64,000 bases of DNA, taken from assembly GCA_026390835.1 (NCBI GenBank), contig JAPLFD010000009.1, positions 27,290 to 91,289 of the forward strand. Reading direction: 5' to 3'. The notes below the pieces were generated by a model, which had not been told where the DNA came from, did no database searches, and saw nothing but the letters and a program-made list of their open reading frames with translations. Of this stretch, positions 17,787 to 26,616 are shown in pieces. The DNA is from Sphingobacteriales bacterium. GTDB taxonomy: Bacteria > Bacteroidota > Bacteroidia > Sphingobacteriales > Sphingobacteriaceae. A program made the position numbers and the translations under genes. Position 1 is the stretch's first letter. Each line of letters opens with the position of its first letter.

Positions 17787-18517
17787 AGCGTTTTCTTACA
17801 AATAAATATCAAGCGATCAGAACGCTCTTCGTCAAAGGGATTCAACTCATAATCTCCAAATCTATCCTCAATAACCCAACCACTTTGTGCAAACAATTGT
17901 TCAAAATTAGACGGAAGAAAGGCATGTACCCGTTCTTGAAAAGAATAATTATCGCCCTTATCACTAAAAGCTATTGTCTTTATCAATTGCTCGTTAAGCA
18001 CTTCTTTAGCAATGCTAAACTCAATTCCCTGAACGGTTTTATGCTCGATGGGCGCTAAATTCTTCATTATTTTCGCGGTATTAAAAAAATCTAATACTAA
18101 AGCCGCATTGGGCTTTGCAGACCTATTAAACTGCTGCAATGCAAGTACATGATCTTCAAAAGTATCAAAGTAACCAAAACTAGTAAACAGGTTAAAAATA
18201 GTATTAAAAGATTCTCCAATAAAGGCATTGCGCATATCGTGCACAAAAAAATGCAGATTTTCTTGTTGAAATTCTTGGGCAAATAAAATATTCGATTCAG
18301 ATAGATCGATACCTGTAACCGAAAAGCCTTTTTTATTTAAATAGATGGCATGTCGGCCTCTTCCGCAAGCAATATCTAAAAAACTAGCCTGTGGTTCTGG
18401 TTGCAAATAAGCCAATAAATTATCTATAAATAACTCTGCCTCAGCATCGTTGCGCTGATGGTAAAGTATATGATAATAGGGCGAATCGAACCAATTTTTA
18501 AACCACTCCTTAGTCAT
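17783..18517 (-). CDS. Class I SAM-dependent methyltransferase
   Basis: 244 residues with motif I FLDIACGRGRHAIYL and the acidic loop TGIDLS. It resembles small-molecule methyltransferases of the YqeM/UbiE-like class; its substrate cannot be read. It is the first gene of the methyltransferase-PAP2-ZIP run on the minus strand. A -7 box with exact TAnnTTTG lies 22 bases before the ATG. The upstream region is shared with the divergent glmM promoter. Confidence 0.8.
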   Translation of the reverse strand: MTKEWFKNWFDSPYYHILYHQRNDAEAELFIDNLLAYLQPEPQASFLDIACGRGRHAIYLNKKGFSVTGIDLSESNILFAQEFQQENLHFFVHDMRNAFIGESFNTIFNLFTSFGYFDTFEDHVLALQQFNRSAKPNAALVLDFFNTAKIMKNLAPIEHKTVQGIEFSIAKEVLNEQLIKTIAFSDKGDNYSFQERVHAFLPSNFEQLFAQSGWVIEDRFGDYELNPFDEERSDRLIFICKKTL

Positions 18518-18539
18518 CTCTTAGCTTTTGTTTAAGTCA

Positions 18540-18547
18540 CAAATATA
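18540..18547 (-). promoter_or_regulatory. -7 box TATATTTG for methyltransferase operon
   Basis: Exact TAnnTTTG on the minus strand, 22 bases before the ATG at 18517. It shares the intergenic space with a plus-strand box for glmM at 18606. Confidence 0.6.
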
Positions 18548-18605
18548 TCGAATAAATTTTGGCAGATTAGGCGGAAAATCTACTGCTCATTTAAGCCGAA
18601 AAGTG

Positions 18606-18613
18606 TATTTTTG
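18606..18613 (+). promoter_or_regulatory. -7 box TATTTTTG for glmM
   Basis: Exact TAnnTTTG, 20 bases before the GTG start at 18634. The two divergent boxes here are about 60 bases apart. Confidence 0.6.
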
Positions 18614-18633
18614 AGATATAAAGAAAATTTAAG

Positions 18634-20022
18634 GTGAGTTTAATAAAATCCATTTCGGGCATACGAGGAACCATTGGCGGCAAACCAGGAGAAGGCCTTA
18701 CCCCATTAGATATTGTGAAATTTACTGCTGCTTACGGTACTTGGGTAGTGCAAAATACCCATAACCGCAAAATTGTAGTAGGCAGAGATGCCCGTATTTC
18801 GGGCGATATGGTACGTAATTTAGTAATTGGCACCTTGCAGGGTTTAGGAATTGATGTAATTGACCTAGGGCTATCTACCACCCCAACGGTAGAATTAGCC
18901 GTACCCATGGAACAAGCCGGCGGTGGTATTATTTTAACAGCTAGCCACAACCCAAAACAATGGAATGCCTTAAAACTGTTAAACCATACCGGCGAATTTA
19001 TTAGCGACGAAGATGGAAAAGAGGTTTTACGTTTAGCCGAAAGCAAGGAATTAACCTTTTGCGAAGTAGACGACTTAGGTAAAGTTAGCCTCAACGATAG
19101 CTATTTACAAAAACACATAGACCACATACTAGCACTAGATTTAGTAGATGTGGCAGCCATCAAAGCCGCTAAATTTAACATAGCCGTAGATAGCGTAAAT
19201 TCTAGTGGGGGTATTTTTGTGCCGGCACTTCTAAAAGCCTTGGGTGTACAAACCATTTTTTCTATACACGATACCCCTAATGGTCAATTTCCGCATAATC
19301 CGGAACCATTGCCCGAAAATTTAAAAGATTTATCAAACGAAGTAGTAAAACAAAAAGCCGATTTAGGCATTGCAGTTGACCCGGATGTAGATCGCTTATG
19401 CTTTGTTTGTCAAGACGGCTCCATGTTTGGCGAAGAATACACCCTGGTAGCGGTAGCCGATTATGTGCTTAACCATACTCCGGGAAACACGGTTTCTAAC
19501 CTCTCTTCTACCCGAGCGCTACGAGATGTAACCGAACAAAAAGGTCAAAAGTACCATGCTGCAGCCGTTGGCGAAGTAAATGTGGTTACCCTAATGAAAG
19601 CTAGTAATGCCGTAATTGGCGGCGAAGGCAATGGTGGAGTAATTTATCCAGCTTCGCATTATGGCCGTGATGCTTTAGTAGGCATCGCCTTATTTTTAAC
19701 TCATTTAGCAAAATCTGGAAAAGATATTTTAAGCCTAAGAAATAGCTATCCGAGCTATTTTATCTCCAAAAATAAAATCGATTTAACACCCGATTTAAAC
19801 ATTGATAACGTACTTAAACAAGTAGCAGAAAAATATAAAAATCAGCCTATTAGTACCAATGATGGTGTAAAAATTGAGTTTGATAAACAATGGGTACATT
19901 TGCGAAAGTCTAATACCGAGCCTATTATTCGTATTTATTCGGAAAGCAATACGGCTGCCGAGGCCGATGCATTGGCTCAACGCATTATTTCAGATATTAA
20001 AACCATAGCGAATCTCCACTAA
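18634..20022 (+). CDS. glmM: Phosphoglucosamine mutase
   Basis: 462 residues starting with GTG (GTG AGT TTA), the only initiator that gives a full-length N-terminus with the SISGIRGT motif. GlmM converts glucosamine 6-phosphate to glucosamine 1-phosphate for UDP-GlcNAc. Seen: active-site serine S104 in TASHNPKQW, the metal site DPDVDRL (about 249-255) and the sugar-binding EGNGGVI region. Family phosphomannomutases share these, so phosphomannomutase is the alternative. The cysteine desulfurase gene begins four bases later. Confidence 0.93.
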   Translation: MSLIKSISGIRGTIGGKPGEGLTPLDIVKFTAAYGTWVVQNTHNRKIVVGRDARISGDMVRNLVIGTLQGLGIDVIDLGLSTTPTVELAVPMEQAGGGIILTASHNPKQWNALKLLNHTGEFISDEDGKEVLRLAESKELTFCEVDDLGKVSLNDSYLQKHIDHILALDLVDVAAIKAAKFNIAVDSVNSSGGIFVPALLKALGVQTIFSIHDTPNGQFPHNPEPLPENLKDLSNEVVKQKADLGIAVDPDVDRLCFVCQDGSMFGEEYTLVAVADYVLNHTPGNTVSNLSSTRALRDVTEQKGQKYHAAAVGEVNVVTLMKASNAVIGGEGNGGVIYPASHYGRDALVGIALFLTHLAKSGKDILSLRNSYPSYFISKNKIDLTPDLNIDNVLKQVAEKYKNQPISTNDGVKIEFDKQWVHLRKSNTEPIIRIYSESNTAAEADALAQRIISDIKTIANLH

Positions 20023-20026
20023 CATC

Positions 20027-21157
20027 ATGAGAGTTTATTTAGATAATGCCGCCACTACCCCTCTAGATAAAGAGGTAATAAAAGAAATGTGCAATGTAAT
20101 GGAGAACCAATTTGGCAATCCATCATCCATACATGCACACGGCCGTGAAGTACGATCGGTGGTGGAAAAAGCCCGAAAAACGATTGCAAGTTTATTAAAT
20201 ACCTCCCCAGCAGAGATATTTTTTACCTCAGGAGGCACCGAGGCAGATAATACAGCCATTCGCTGTGGCATTCTAGATCATGGAATTACGCATGCCATTA
20301 CTTCTAAAATTGAGCACCACGCCGTTTTACACACCTTAGAGGCTTTGGCATACGAAGGTATTGTAAAACTCAGCTTCGTAAACATAAACGATAAAGGAAA
20401 TATTGATTTAGCGCATTTAGAAGAATTACTTAAAACCCATCCCAAAACATTTGTATCGCTCATGCATGCCAATAACGAAATTGGTACCCTTACCAATATT
20501 GAGCACGTTGGCGAACTTTGTGAACAATACGATGCGCTTTTCCATAGCGACACGGTTCAAACAATGGGGCATTATCGCCACGATTTAAGCAAACTAAAGG
20601 TTCATTTTTTAGTATGTGCAGCGCACAAAATACACGGCCCAAAAGGCGTTGGATTCTTATATATCAACCATAAAATAAAAATAAAACCGTTTATATATGG
20701 TGGCGCACAAGAGCGCAACATGCGGGGTGGCACAGAAAATGTATATGGTATTGTAGGCCTAGCTAAAGCTTTGGAATTGGCTTATGCAAATATGGATAAA
20801 CATCAGGCTCATATTCAGGAACTAAAAGTATACATGATGGAAGAGTTGAAAAAAACTGTTTCTGGAGTTGATTTTAATGGAGAAACAACAGCAGAAAATA
20901 GCCTATATACGGTACTTAATGTTGCTTTCCCAAAAATGGAAATGGCCGATATGTTGCTGTTTAATTTAGATATTGCCGGCATTTCTGCCTCTGGAGGCAG
21001 TGCATGTAGTTCGGGAACTAACATTGGCTCCCATGTATTAAGTGGTATTGGTGCCGATAGTTCACGACCTGCAGTTCGTTTCTCTTTTAGTAAATTTACT
21101 ACTAAAGAGGAGATTGATTTTGTAATCAACAAAATCAAAGAATTGAATTTATTCTAG
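20027..21157 (+). CDS. Cysteine desulfurase (NifS/IscS family)
   Basis: 376 residues. It takes sulfur from cysteine as an enzyme persulfide, releasing alanine, and delivers it to Fe-S clusters and thio-modified tRNA. Seen: PLP lysine K201 in CAAHKIHGPKG, the GGTEADN substrate region, a conserved H-rich DTVQTMGH, and active cysteine C327 in GGSACSSGTN. Length fits class I desulfurases. It follows glmM by four bases. The mnmD and Fe-S ferredoxin genes elsewhere in the window depend on such sulfur, though they are not linked to it in an operon. Confidence 0.94.
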   Translation: MRVYLDNAATTPLDKEVIKEMCNVMENQFGNPSSIHAHGREVRSVVEKARKTIASLLNTSPAEIFFTSGGTEADNTAIRCGILDHGITHAITSKIEHHAVLHTLEALAYEGIVKLSFVNINDKGNIDLAHLEELLKTHPKTFVSLMHANNEIGTLTNIEHVGELCEQYDALFHSDTVQTMGHYRHDLSKLKVHFLVCAAHKIHGPKGVGFLYINHKIKIKPFIYGGAQERNMRGGTENVYGIVGLAKALELAYANMDKHQAHIQELKVYMMEELKKTVSGVDFNGETTAENSLYTVLNVAFPKMEMADMLLFNLDIAGISASGGSACSSGTNIGSHVLSGIGADSSRPAVRFSFSKFTTKEEIDFVINKIKELNLF

Positions 21158-21218
21158 GCCGCTAAATCGACAAAAAGCCGCATATAAGGCCTCTACACAT
21201 ACAAAAAGAACAATACCT

Positions 21219-23528
21219 ATGAAAAAATTTGTTCTATTCAGTCTCATGTTATTTGCACTAAACCAAGTAAAAGCGCAAAAAGTGGGCTTAGTATTGAGTG
21301 GTGGTGGTGCAAAAGGCTTGACTCATATTGGCGTTTTAAAAGCATTAGAAGAAAATCACATTCCTATTGATTATATCACGGGAACCTCTATGGGCGGAAT
21401 TGTAGGTGCATTATATGCTGCTGGTTATTCTCCCTCAGAGATCGAATACATTGCTCAAAGCGATGATTTTCAAGAATGGGTAAACGGACGTTTTAAAAGT
21501 GATTTCAGGTATTACTTTAAGAAAAAACCCGATAACCCTACCTTTTTAAATGCCAAGCTAGAAATTGATACCAGTTTCAATGCTAGCTTTAGAGCCAATT
21601 TAGTAAACGATATTCCACTAAACTTTGCTTTGTTGCAATTATTGGGACAAGCCTCGGCCACGGCTCAAAACAATTTTGATAACCTTTTTGTACCCTATCG
21701 GTGTATTGTATCCGATATTTTTGATAAAAAAATGGTACCTATTGGTAGCGGTAGTTTAGTAGAAGCCGTACGAGGCACTATGGCCGTTCCGCTAGTTTAT
21801 CGGCCGGTAAAAGTGGGCAATAGGTATGTATTTGATGGGGGAATTTATAATAACTTCCCAGTAGATGTGATGAAAAATGATTTCAAACCCGATTATATCA
21901 TTGGAGTAAACGTATCGTCAAAAACATATAATGAGTACCCAAAAGAGAATGACGACAAAGTGGTAAACCGTTTTTTAATGTATATGTTTTTAGCTAATTC
22001 GGATACCGCGAATGTGGGCAAAAACGGAACGGTTATACAACCTGATATTACCCCATTTTCAGCAACGTCATTTAGTGATGTAGAGGCTATTATTAAGAGT
22101 GGCTACGACGCTGCTATGAAGGATATGCCCAATATTTTAAAGGCCGTAAAACAACGCAGCGATGCTTTCCAACTTAAAGAAAATCGGATTGCCTTTAAAA
22201 ATAAAAACGCCAATCTTGTTTTCGACCAAGTTCTTATACATGGAATTAACTCTAAGCAAACCGATTATGTACAACATGTTTTTTTGCCAAAGAAACAAAA
22301 ATTAGACTTGCCAGGTATAAAAGATGGGTACTATAAGCTAGCTGCCGATGAAAATTTCGAAACCATATATCCACGCATTTACCAAGATTCTTTGGCCCAA
22401 CACACCACGTTTGAGTTACAAGTAAAACCACAAAAAAACTTTAGGATAGACTTTGGAGGCAGTATTTCTACCCGGCCGGTAAGCAATGTATTTTTATGCC
22501 TACAGTACAATATTCTAGATAAACAATCGTACACGTTTGGAGCAAACTTATACTCTGGTAGGTTTTATGAATCGGTACAAACTACGGTTAGAATGGATGT
22601 ACCCACAGCACGTCCCTACTATCTAGAAACCGAGTTTACCTACAACCATTGGAATTTTTACAGCACCAGTCAAATCATTCTAGATAAAGTTAAACCAACT
22701 TACGTTGATCAATCTGACAGGCAATGGATAGCCAAATTAGGCACCCCTTTTGGTCGTAGTGGTAAACTAGAGTTTTTAGCTGGTTATTTCGATTTCAATG
22801 ATCGCTTTAGTCCAAACAATAATTATGTGTATGGCGACATTTTTGATAAAAGCACTTTTGCTGGCTTGAAAGTAGCCATTGATTTAAGCAAGAATAGCTT
22901 AAACAGAAAACAATATGCAACCAAAGGCCTATTTTTTCAATTACAAACAGCATTTTTTGGAGGTACAGAAAACTACGTGCCCGGTAATGTATTACGTAAC
23001 GAACCTGTTTTTGCGCAATTACATCCTATTGAAAAAACACATAATTGGTTACGCCTAAAAGCAAGTATAGAGCATTACCCCATCAGCAGTAAACACATTA
23101 CATTTGGCTATGTATTAGAATCGATACTGACGAATAAACCACTATTCAGTACCTATAAATCTACCTTATTGAGTGCCCCCGCATATTTTCCGTTACAAGA
23201 TTCAAAATCGATATTTTTCGAAGGATTTAGAGCCAATTCCTATGTGGCTGGAGGTGTAAAAAATATCATTTCGCTGCGCAAAAATATTGATTTACGATTG
23301 GAGGCTTACTTGTTTAAATCCATTAAAGGTTATGAACTTGTTGGTTTGCAAGATGTATCTTGGAAACAGGCTTCTAAAGCTCGTTATGTGGCTACTGCAG
23401 GGTTAGTGTATCAGAGCCCAATTGGTCCCATTAGCTTCAGTATAAATCGATACGATGATTCACAAAAACCTATCGGAGTGATGTTTCATGCAGGCTTTTT
23501 GCTTTATAACAAGCGTAGTTTAGATTAA
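21219..23528 (+). CDS. Patatin-like phospholipase with C-terminal barrel-like domain
   Basis: 769 residues. A signal peptide (about 1-20, ending KAQ) is followed by a patatin domain with GGGAKGLTHIGVL, nucleophile S57 in GTSMGG and catalytic D207 in DGGIYNN. This pair forms the Ser-Asp dyad. The long remainder (about 330-769) is beta-rich with alternating aromatic residues, like a bacterial surface-antigen barrel. Secreted patatins with a barrel tail act as outer-membrane phospholipases (PlpD-type). It converges on the Omp85-like gene; their stops share a TTAA. Confidence 0.88.
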   Translation: MKKFVLFSLMLFALNQVKAQKVGLVLSGGGAKGLTHIGVLKALEENHIPIDYITGTSMGGIVGALYAAGYSPSEIEYIAQSDDFQEWVNGRFKSDFRYYFKKKPDNPTFLNAKLEIDTSFNASFRANLVNDIPLNFALLQLLGQASATAQNNFDNLFVPYRCIVSDIFDKKMVPIGSGSLVEAVRGTMAVPLVYRPVKVGNRYVFDGGIYNNFPVDVMKNDFKPDYIIGVNVSSKTYNEYPKENDDKVVNRFLMYMFLANSDTANVGKNGTVIQPDITPFSATSFSDVEAIIKSGYDAAMKDMPNILKAVKQRSDAFQLKENRIAFKNKNANLVFDQVLIHGINSKQTDYVQHVFLPKKQKLDLPGIKDGYYKLAADENFETIYPRIYQDSLAQHTTFELQVKPQKNFRIDFGGSISTRPVSNVFLCLQYNILDKQSYTFGANLYSGRFYESVQTTVRMDVPTARPYYLETEFTYNHWNFYSTSQIILDKVKPTYVDQSDRQWIAKLGTPFGRSGKLEFLAGYFDFNDRFSPNNNYVYGDIFDKSTFAGLKVAIDLSKNSLNRKQYATKGLFFQLQTAFFGGTENYVPGNVLRNEPVFAQLHPIEKTHNWLRLKASIEHYPISSKHITFGYVLESILTNKPLFSTYKSTLLSAPAYFPLQDSKSIFFEGFRANSYVAGGVKNIISLRKNIDLRLEAYLFKSIKGYELVGLQDVSWKQASKARYVATAGLVYQSPIGPISFSINRYDDSQKPIGVMFHAGFLLYNKRSLD

Positions 23529-25882
23529 AATGGCATGCCTATACCAAAGTTATATTGCACAAAGCGATATACATCTGGATAGTGTGTGGTGGCATAGATT
23601 TGTTTAAACTCTTTATTAAACATATTTTTTATAACCCACTGATCGGAGCCCGTAAATTGCGGATCACGAATTTTAACCGCGGCATCTAATCGGAATATAA
23701 AATAATCCATATCGAAACGTAAGCCAGCACCAGCACCAATGGCAAATTGCTTTAAGAATTTAGAAGAATTGAATTCCCCTCCAGGGTTTTCGGCCACAGC
23801 ACGTATACGCCAAATATTTCCAAAATCGGTAAAAGTAGCACCTTTTACTTTGGCACCAAATAAGTTATTGAGTATTTTAAAGCGATATTCTAAGTTACCC
23901 TCAAATTTAATCTCTCCTAACTGATCTAAATTACGTAGGTTTTGCCGAATCTGCGGATCAATATCTGCTCTATTGTAATTACCCGGACCAAGTGTTCTAG
24001 CTTGCCAAGCTCTAATTCCATTGGTTCCTCCTGCATAAAAATTCTTTTCAATAGGTAAGGCAGAATTGTTACCATATGGAATACCAAATCCTGGATTCAG
24101 TCTAAACACCAATTGCTTATCGCCACCAAAATGTTTGTACCAACGTAAATCTAATTCTGTTTTAGCGTATTGCAAATAAGGTAAGCCAAACATGGTTCTA
24201 TAACCTTTCGCATCTATTTTTAAATTCAATGCTTTACTTAACAAGCCCAAGGTATTGCCACTTAAATCTGCAGAGGCTTTTAAATAAAAGAAATTGCTTT
24301 TGGTGCTTAATAAAATATTATTGAGCGTAAACGCATACTGACTGCCAAAGTTTACAAATTGTCTGTCGTTGGTTTTAACATACAATGAAAAGCCATTTGC
24401 ATTTAAATAATCTCTAAAATCGGCATCTAACTGACCATTTCTATACTCTAAATTAAAGGGCGTAAAAGTGTGTTTTTTATACTTGGTTTCCATCCAATCG
24501 TATGAAATTGCATTGATGAAGGTGCGATTTTCGAAAGCGTTTGTTTGGCGAAAATATTGGAAACTCGTAGAAAAAGTGGTGTGAGGCAAGCCATTTTTAC
24601 TCGAAACGGTATTCTTAAAAGGTATTACAATACGAGGGAATATTAAATTAGCACCAAGTTCAAATTCTCGGTTAAATGCTCTATCAGAAAGCTGGCTCAA
24701 GGATTTTGATTCGAACAATACACCATATCTAAACTTAAGATCGAACTGCTCGGCGCCACCAAATAAATTACGATTGGTGTAGGTATTACCAATATTAAAT
24801 CCATTTCTGGCTCCATTTAAGGTATATTCACCCTCAAGCCGGTTAGACATTTTTTTAAGTAGGGTAAAATCATAAATGGCATCTAACACATGTGAGGTAT
24901 CCGATTGTTTTTGATAACTAATTTTTATATTCCTAAATACGTTTAAATCATACAAGCGGTCGTAAGTTAGGTTCTCAGCCTCTAAATTATAATTAGTGCC
25001 TTTTTTAGAAAATATATATCTTGTAATGGGTTTCAATTTAAACCTACCTGAATAATCTTTCAGGTAATACTTATTATCTAATACTGCAGAATCTAATGTT
25101 GTGGAACTAAGCAAGCCAGCACTGGTACGAATAGCCAAATAACTATTCCCAATAGTAAAAGCTTCGTGTGCTAACTTACCAGAGGGATTGCTAATAAACA
25201 GTTTTAAATTCGTTTTGTTTTTAAGGCCATTCGTATCTACCTCAAATCGTAAATACTGACGTAAATACTCATAATAACCACTTTTTCGCATCAATTGGTA
25301 AACTTGTTCTCTCTCTGCGTTTAAGGTATCGGCATCGTAGCGTTTTTCCTTTGCTACACTTGAAAATGCAGCTTGATTTTTTAAATATAAACTCCGCACC
25401 GAGGTATCGGGAATTGTATAACTCAAGGCATTTATGGTGAATTCTTCTCCAGTGTTTGCAGTAAACGTAATTCGGGCTTTTTGTTTTTCAATAGCAATAG
25501 CACTTTCAACTTTTGCACGCAAAAAACCCTTCGTTTGTAAAAATTTCTCTATTTGTGTTCTAGATATTTCTACCAAAGAACTATCTAAAAATGCAGGTGC
25601 TTCGCCTATTTTTTTTATGTTATCGGTACGATAACGACCTTTTTTAACATTTACCAGATTATATAAACGCAAATTTAACCAAGATGGTTTACGCAAATCC
25701 CGTTGCACGTATTCGTAGGCTTGTTCCTCAAAACGAGGGTCTATATTTTTTAAATGTATCTTTCTAACAAGTACCTGCTCCTTTTCTAAAAACCTAGTAG
25801 GCGAACAGCCAATCACAGAAGTGAAGAGAAAAAGCAGTATTATTGTACGAACAAAAAATGGCTTAGTGGCGTATGCTTTCAA
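23525..25882 (-). CDS. BamA/TamA-family outer-membrane lipoprotein
   Basis: 785 residues. It begins at a TTG (25882), the only plausible initiator since no ATG or GTG precedes the signal sequence. The N-terminus has a hydrophobic stretch and a lipobox-like IGC (about residue 26), so it is probably an outer-membrane lipoprotein. POTRA-like repeats occupy about 40-330 and the remainder is a 16-strand-type barrel with the conserved FYAGGTNGIRAW (GGT-x-x-IRG-like) motif of Omp85 proteins. It could assemble surface proteins or lipids. The start overlaps the divergent rRNA methyltransferase start by ten bases. Confidence 0.85.
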   Translation of the reverse strand: MKAYATKPFFVRTIILLFLFTSVIGCSPTRFLEKEQVLVRKIHLKNIDPRFEEQAYEYVQRDLRKPSWLNLRLYNLVNVKKGRYRTDNIKKIGEAPAFLDSSLVEISRTQIEKFLQTKGFLRAKVESAIAIEKQKARITFTANTGEEFTINALSYTIPDTSVRSLYLKNQAAFSSVAKEKRYDADTLNAEREQVYQLMRKSGYYEYLRQYLRFEVDTNGLKNKTNLKLFISNPSGKLAHEAFTIGNSYLAIRTSAGLLSSTTLDSAVLDNKYYLKDYSGRFKLKPITRYIFSKKGTNYNLEAENLTYDRLYDLNVFRNIKISYQKQSDTSHVLDAIYDFTLLKKMSNRLEGEYTLNGARNGFNIGNTYTNRNLFGGAEQFDLKFRYGVLFESKSLSQLSDRAFNREFELGANLIFPRIVIPFKNTVSSKNGLPHTTFSTSFQYFRQTNAFENRTFINAISYDWMETKYKKHTFTPFNLEYRNGQLDADFRDYLNANGFSLYVKTNDRQFVNFGSQYAFTLNNILLSTKSNFFYLKASADLSGNTLGLLSKALNLKIDAKGYRTMFGLPYLQYAKTELDLRWYKHFGGDKQLVFRLNPGFGIPYGNNSALPIEKNFYAGGTNGIRAWQARTLGPGNYNRADIDPQIRQNLRNLDQLGEIKFEGNLEYRFKILNNLFGAKVKGATFTDFGNIWRIRAVAENPGGEFNSSKFLKQFAIGAGAGLRFDMDYFIFRLDAAVKIRDPQFTGSDQWVIKNMFNKEFKQIYATTHYPDVYRFVQYNFGIGMPF

Positions 25883-26616
25883 AATCAGAGATCGGTTTTA
25901 TAAAATCATTACAGCAAAAGAAATTCCGTAAAGAGCAGGCTCTTTTTGTGGTGGAGGGGCTAAAATCTGTTCTCGAATTTCTTCAATCTGGATATCGTAT
26001 ACACTCCGTATATGGCACTTCTACTATACTCCCAAAATTGGGCAAAATCTCCCAAAATATAAAGTTATTAGAGGTTAAAGCTGATGAAATTGCAAAAATA
26101 TCAGGTTTAAATACACCTCAAGACGTATTGGCGGTGGTATATATTCCACAAAAAGACGAAAAAGAGCTTATAATTGAAGCCAATACCTTCCATTTACTTC
26201 TCGATGGCGTTCAAGATCCGGGTAATTTGGGTACCATTATTCGTACCGCCGACTGGTTTGGATTTAAAGAACTTATTTGCTCTATCGATACGGTAGAAGC
26301 TTACAACCCTAAAGTGGTGCAAGCTAGCATGGGCTCTTTGGCTAGAATAAAGGTTATTTACACGGATTTAGAGGATGTAATCCGTCGGAGTAGTTTACCC
26401 ACTTTTGCCGCTACCTTAGGCGGAACCTCTATTTTTGAAACCAAATTTGGTACCGAAGGGCTACTTATTTTAGGCAACGAAGGCAATGGCATTCGACCCG
26501 AAATTTTGGAAAAAGTAAGCAATCAGGTAACTATACCTTTATTTGGTGCTGCCGAATCGTTAAATGTGGCAGTAAGTGCCGGTATTTTTTGTGCCGAAGT
26601 ACGCCGTAAAGCTTAA
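25873..26616 (+). CDS. TrmH/SpoU-family RNA 2'-O-methyltransferase
   Basis: 247 residues. The N-terminal substrate-binding domain is followed by the SPOUT catalytic fold. Motifs: DPGNLGTIIRTADWFG (motif 1), GLLILGNEGNGIRPE (motif 2) and IPLFGAAESLNVAVSAG (motif 3), all intact. Family members add 2'-O-methyl groups to rRNA or tRNA; the site is not determined. The ATG at 25873 lies ten bases inside the start of the divergent Omp85 gene, so its promoter must lie within that gene. It also overlaps the downstream ABC-F gene, convergently, by four bases. Confidence 0.9.
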   Translation: MLSKSEIGFIKSLQQKKFRKEQALFVVEGLKSVLEFLQSGYRIHSVYGTSTILPKLGKISQNIKLLEVKADEIAKISGLNTPQDVLAVVYIPQKDEKELIIEANTFHLLLDGVQDPGNLGTIIRTADWFGFKELICSIDTVEAYNPKVVQASMGSLARIKVIYTDLEDVIRRSSLPTFAATLGGTSIFETKFGTEGLLILGNEGNGIRPEILEKVSNQVTIPLFGAAESLNVAVSAGIFCAEVRRKA

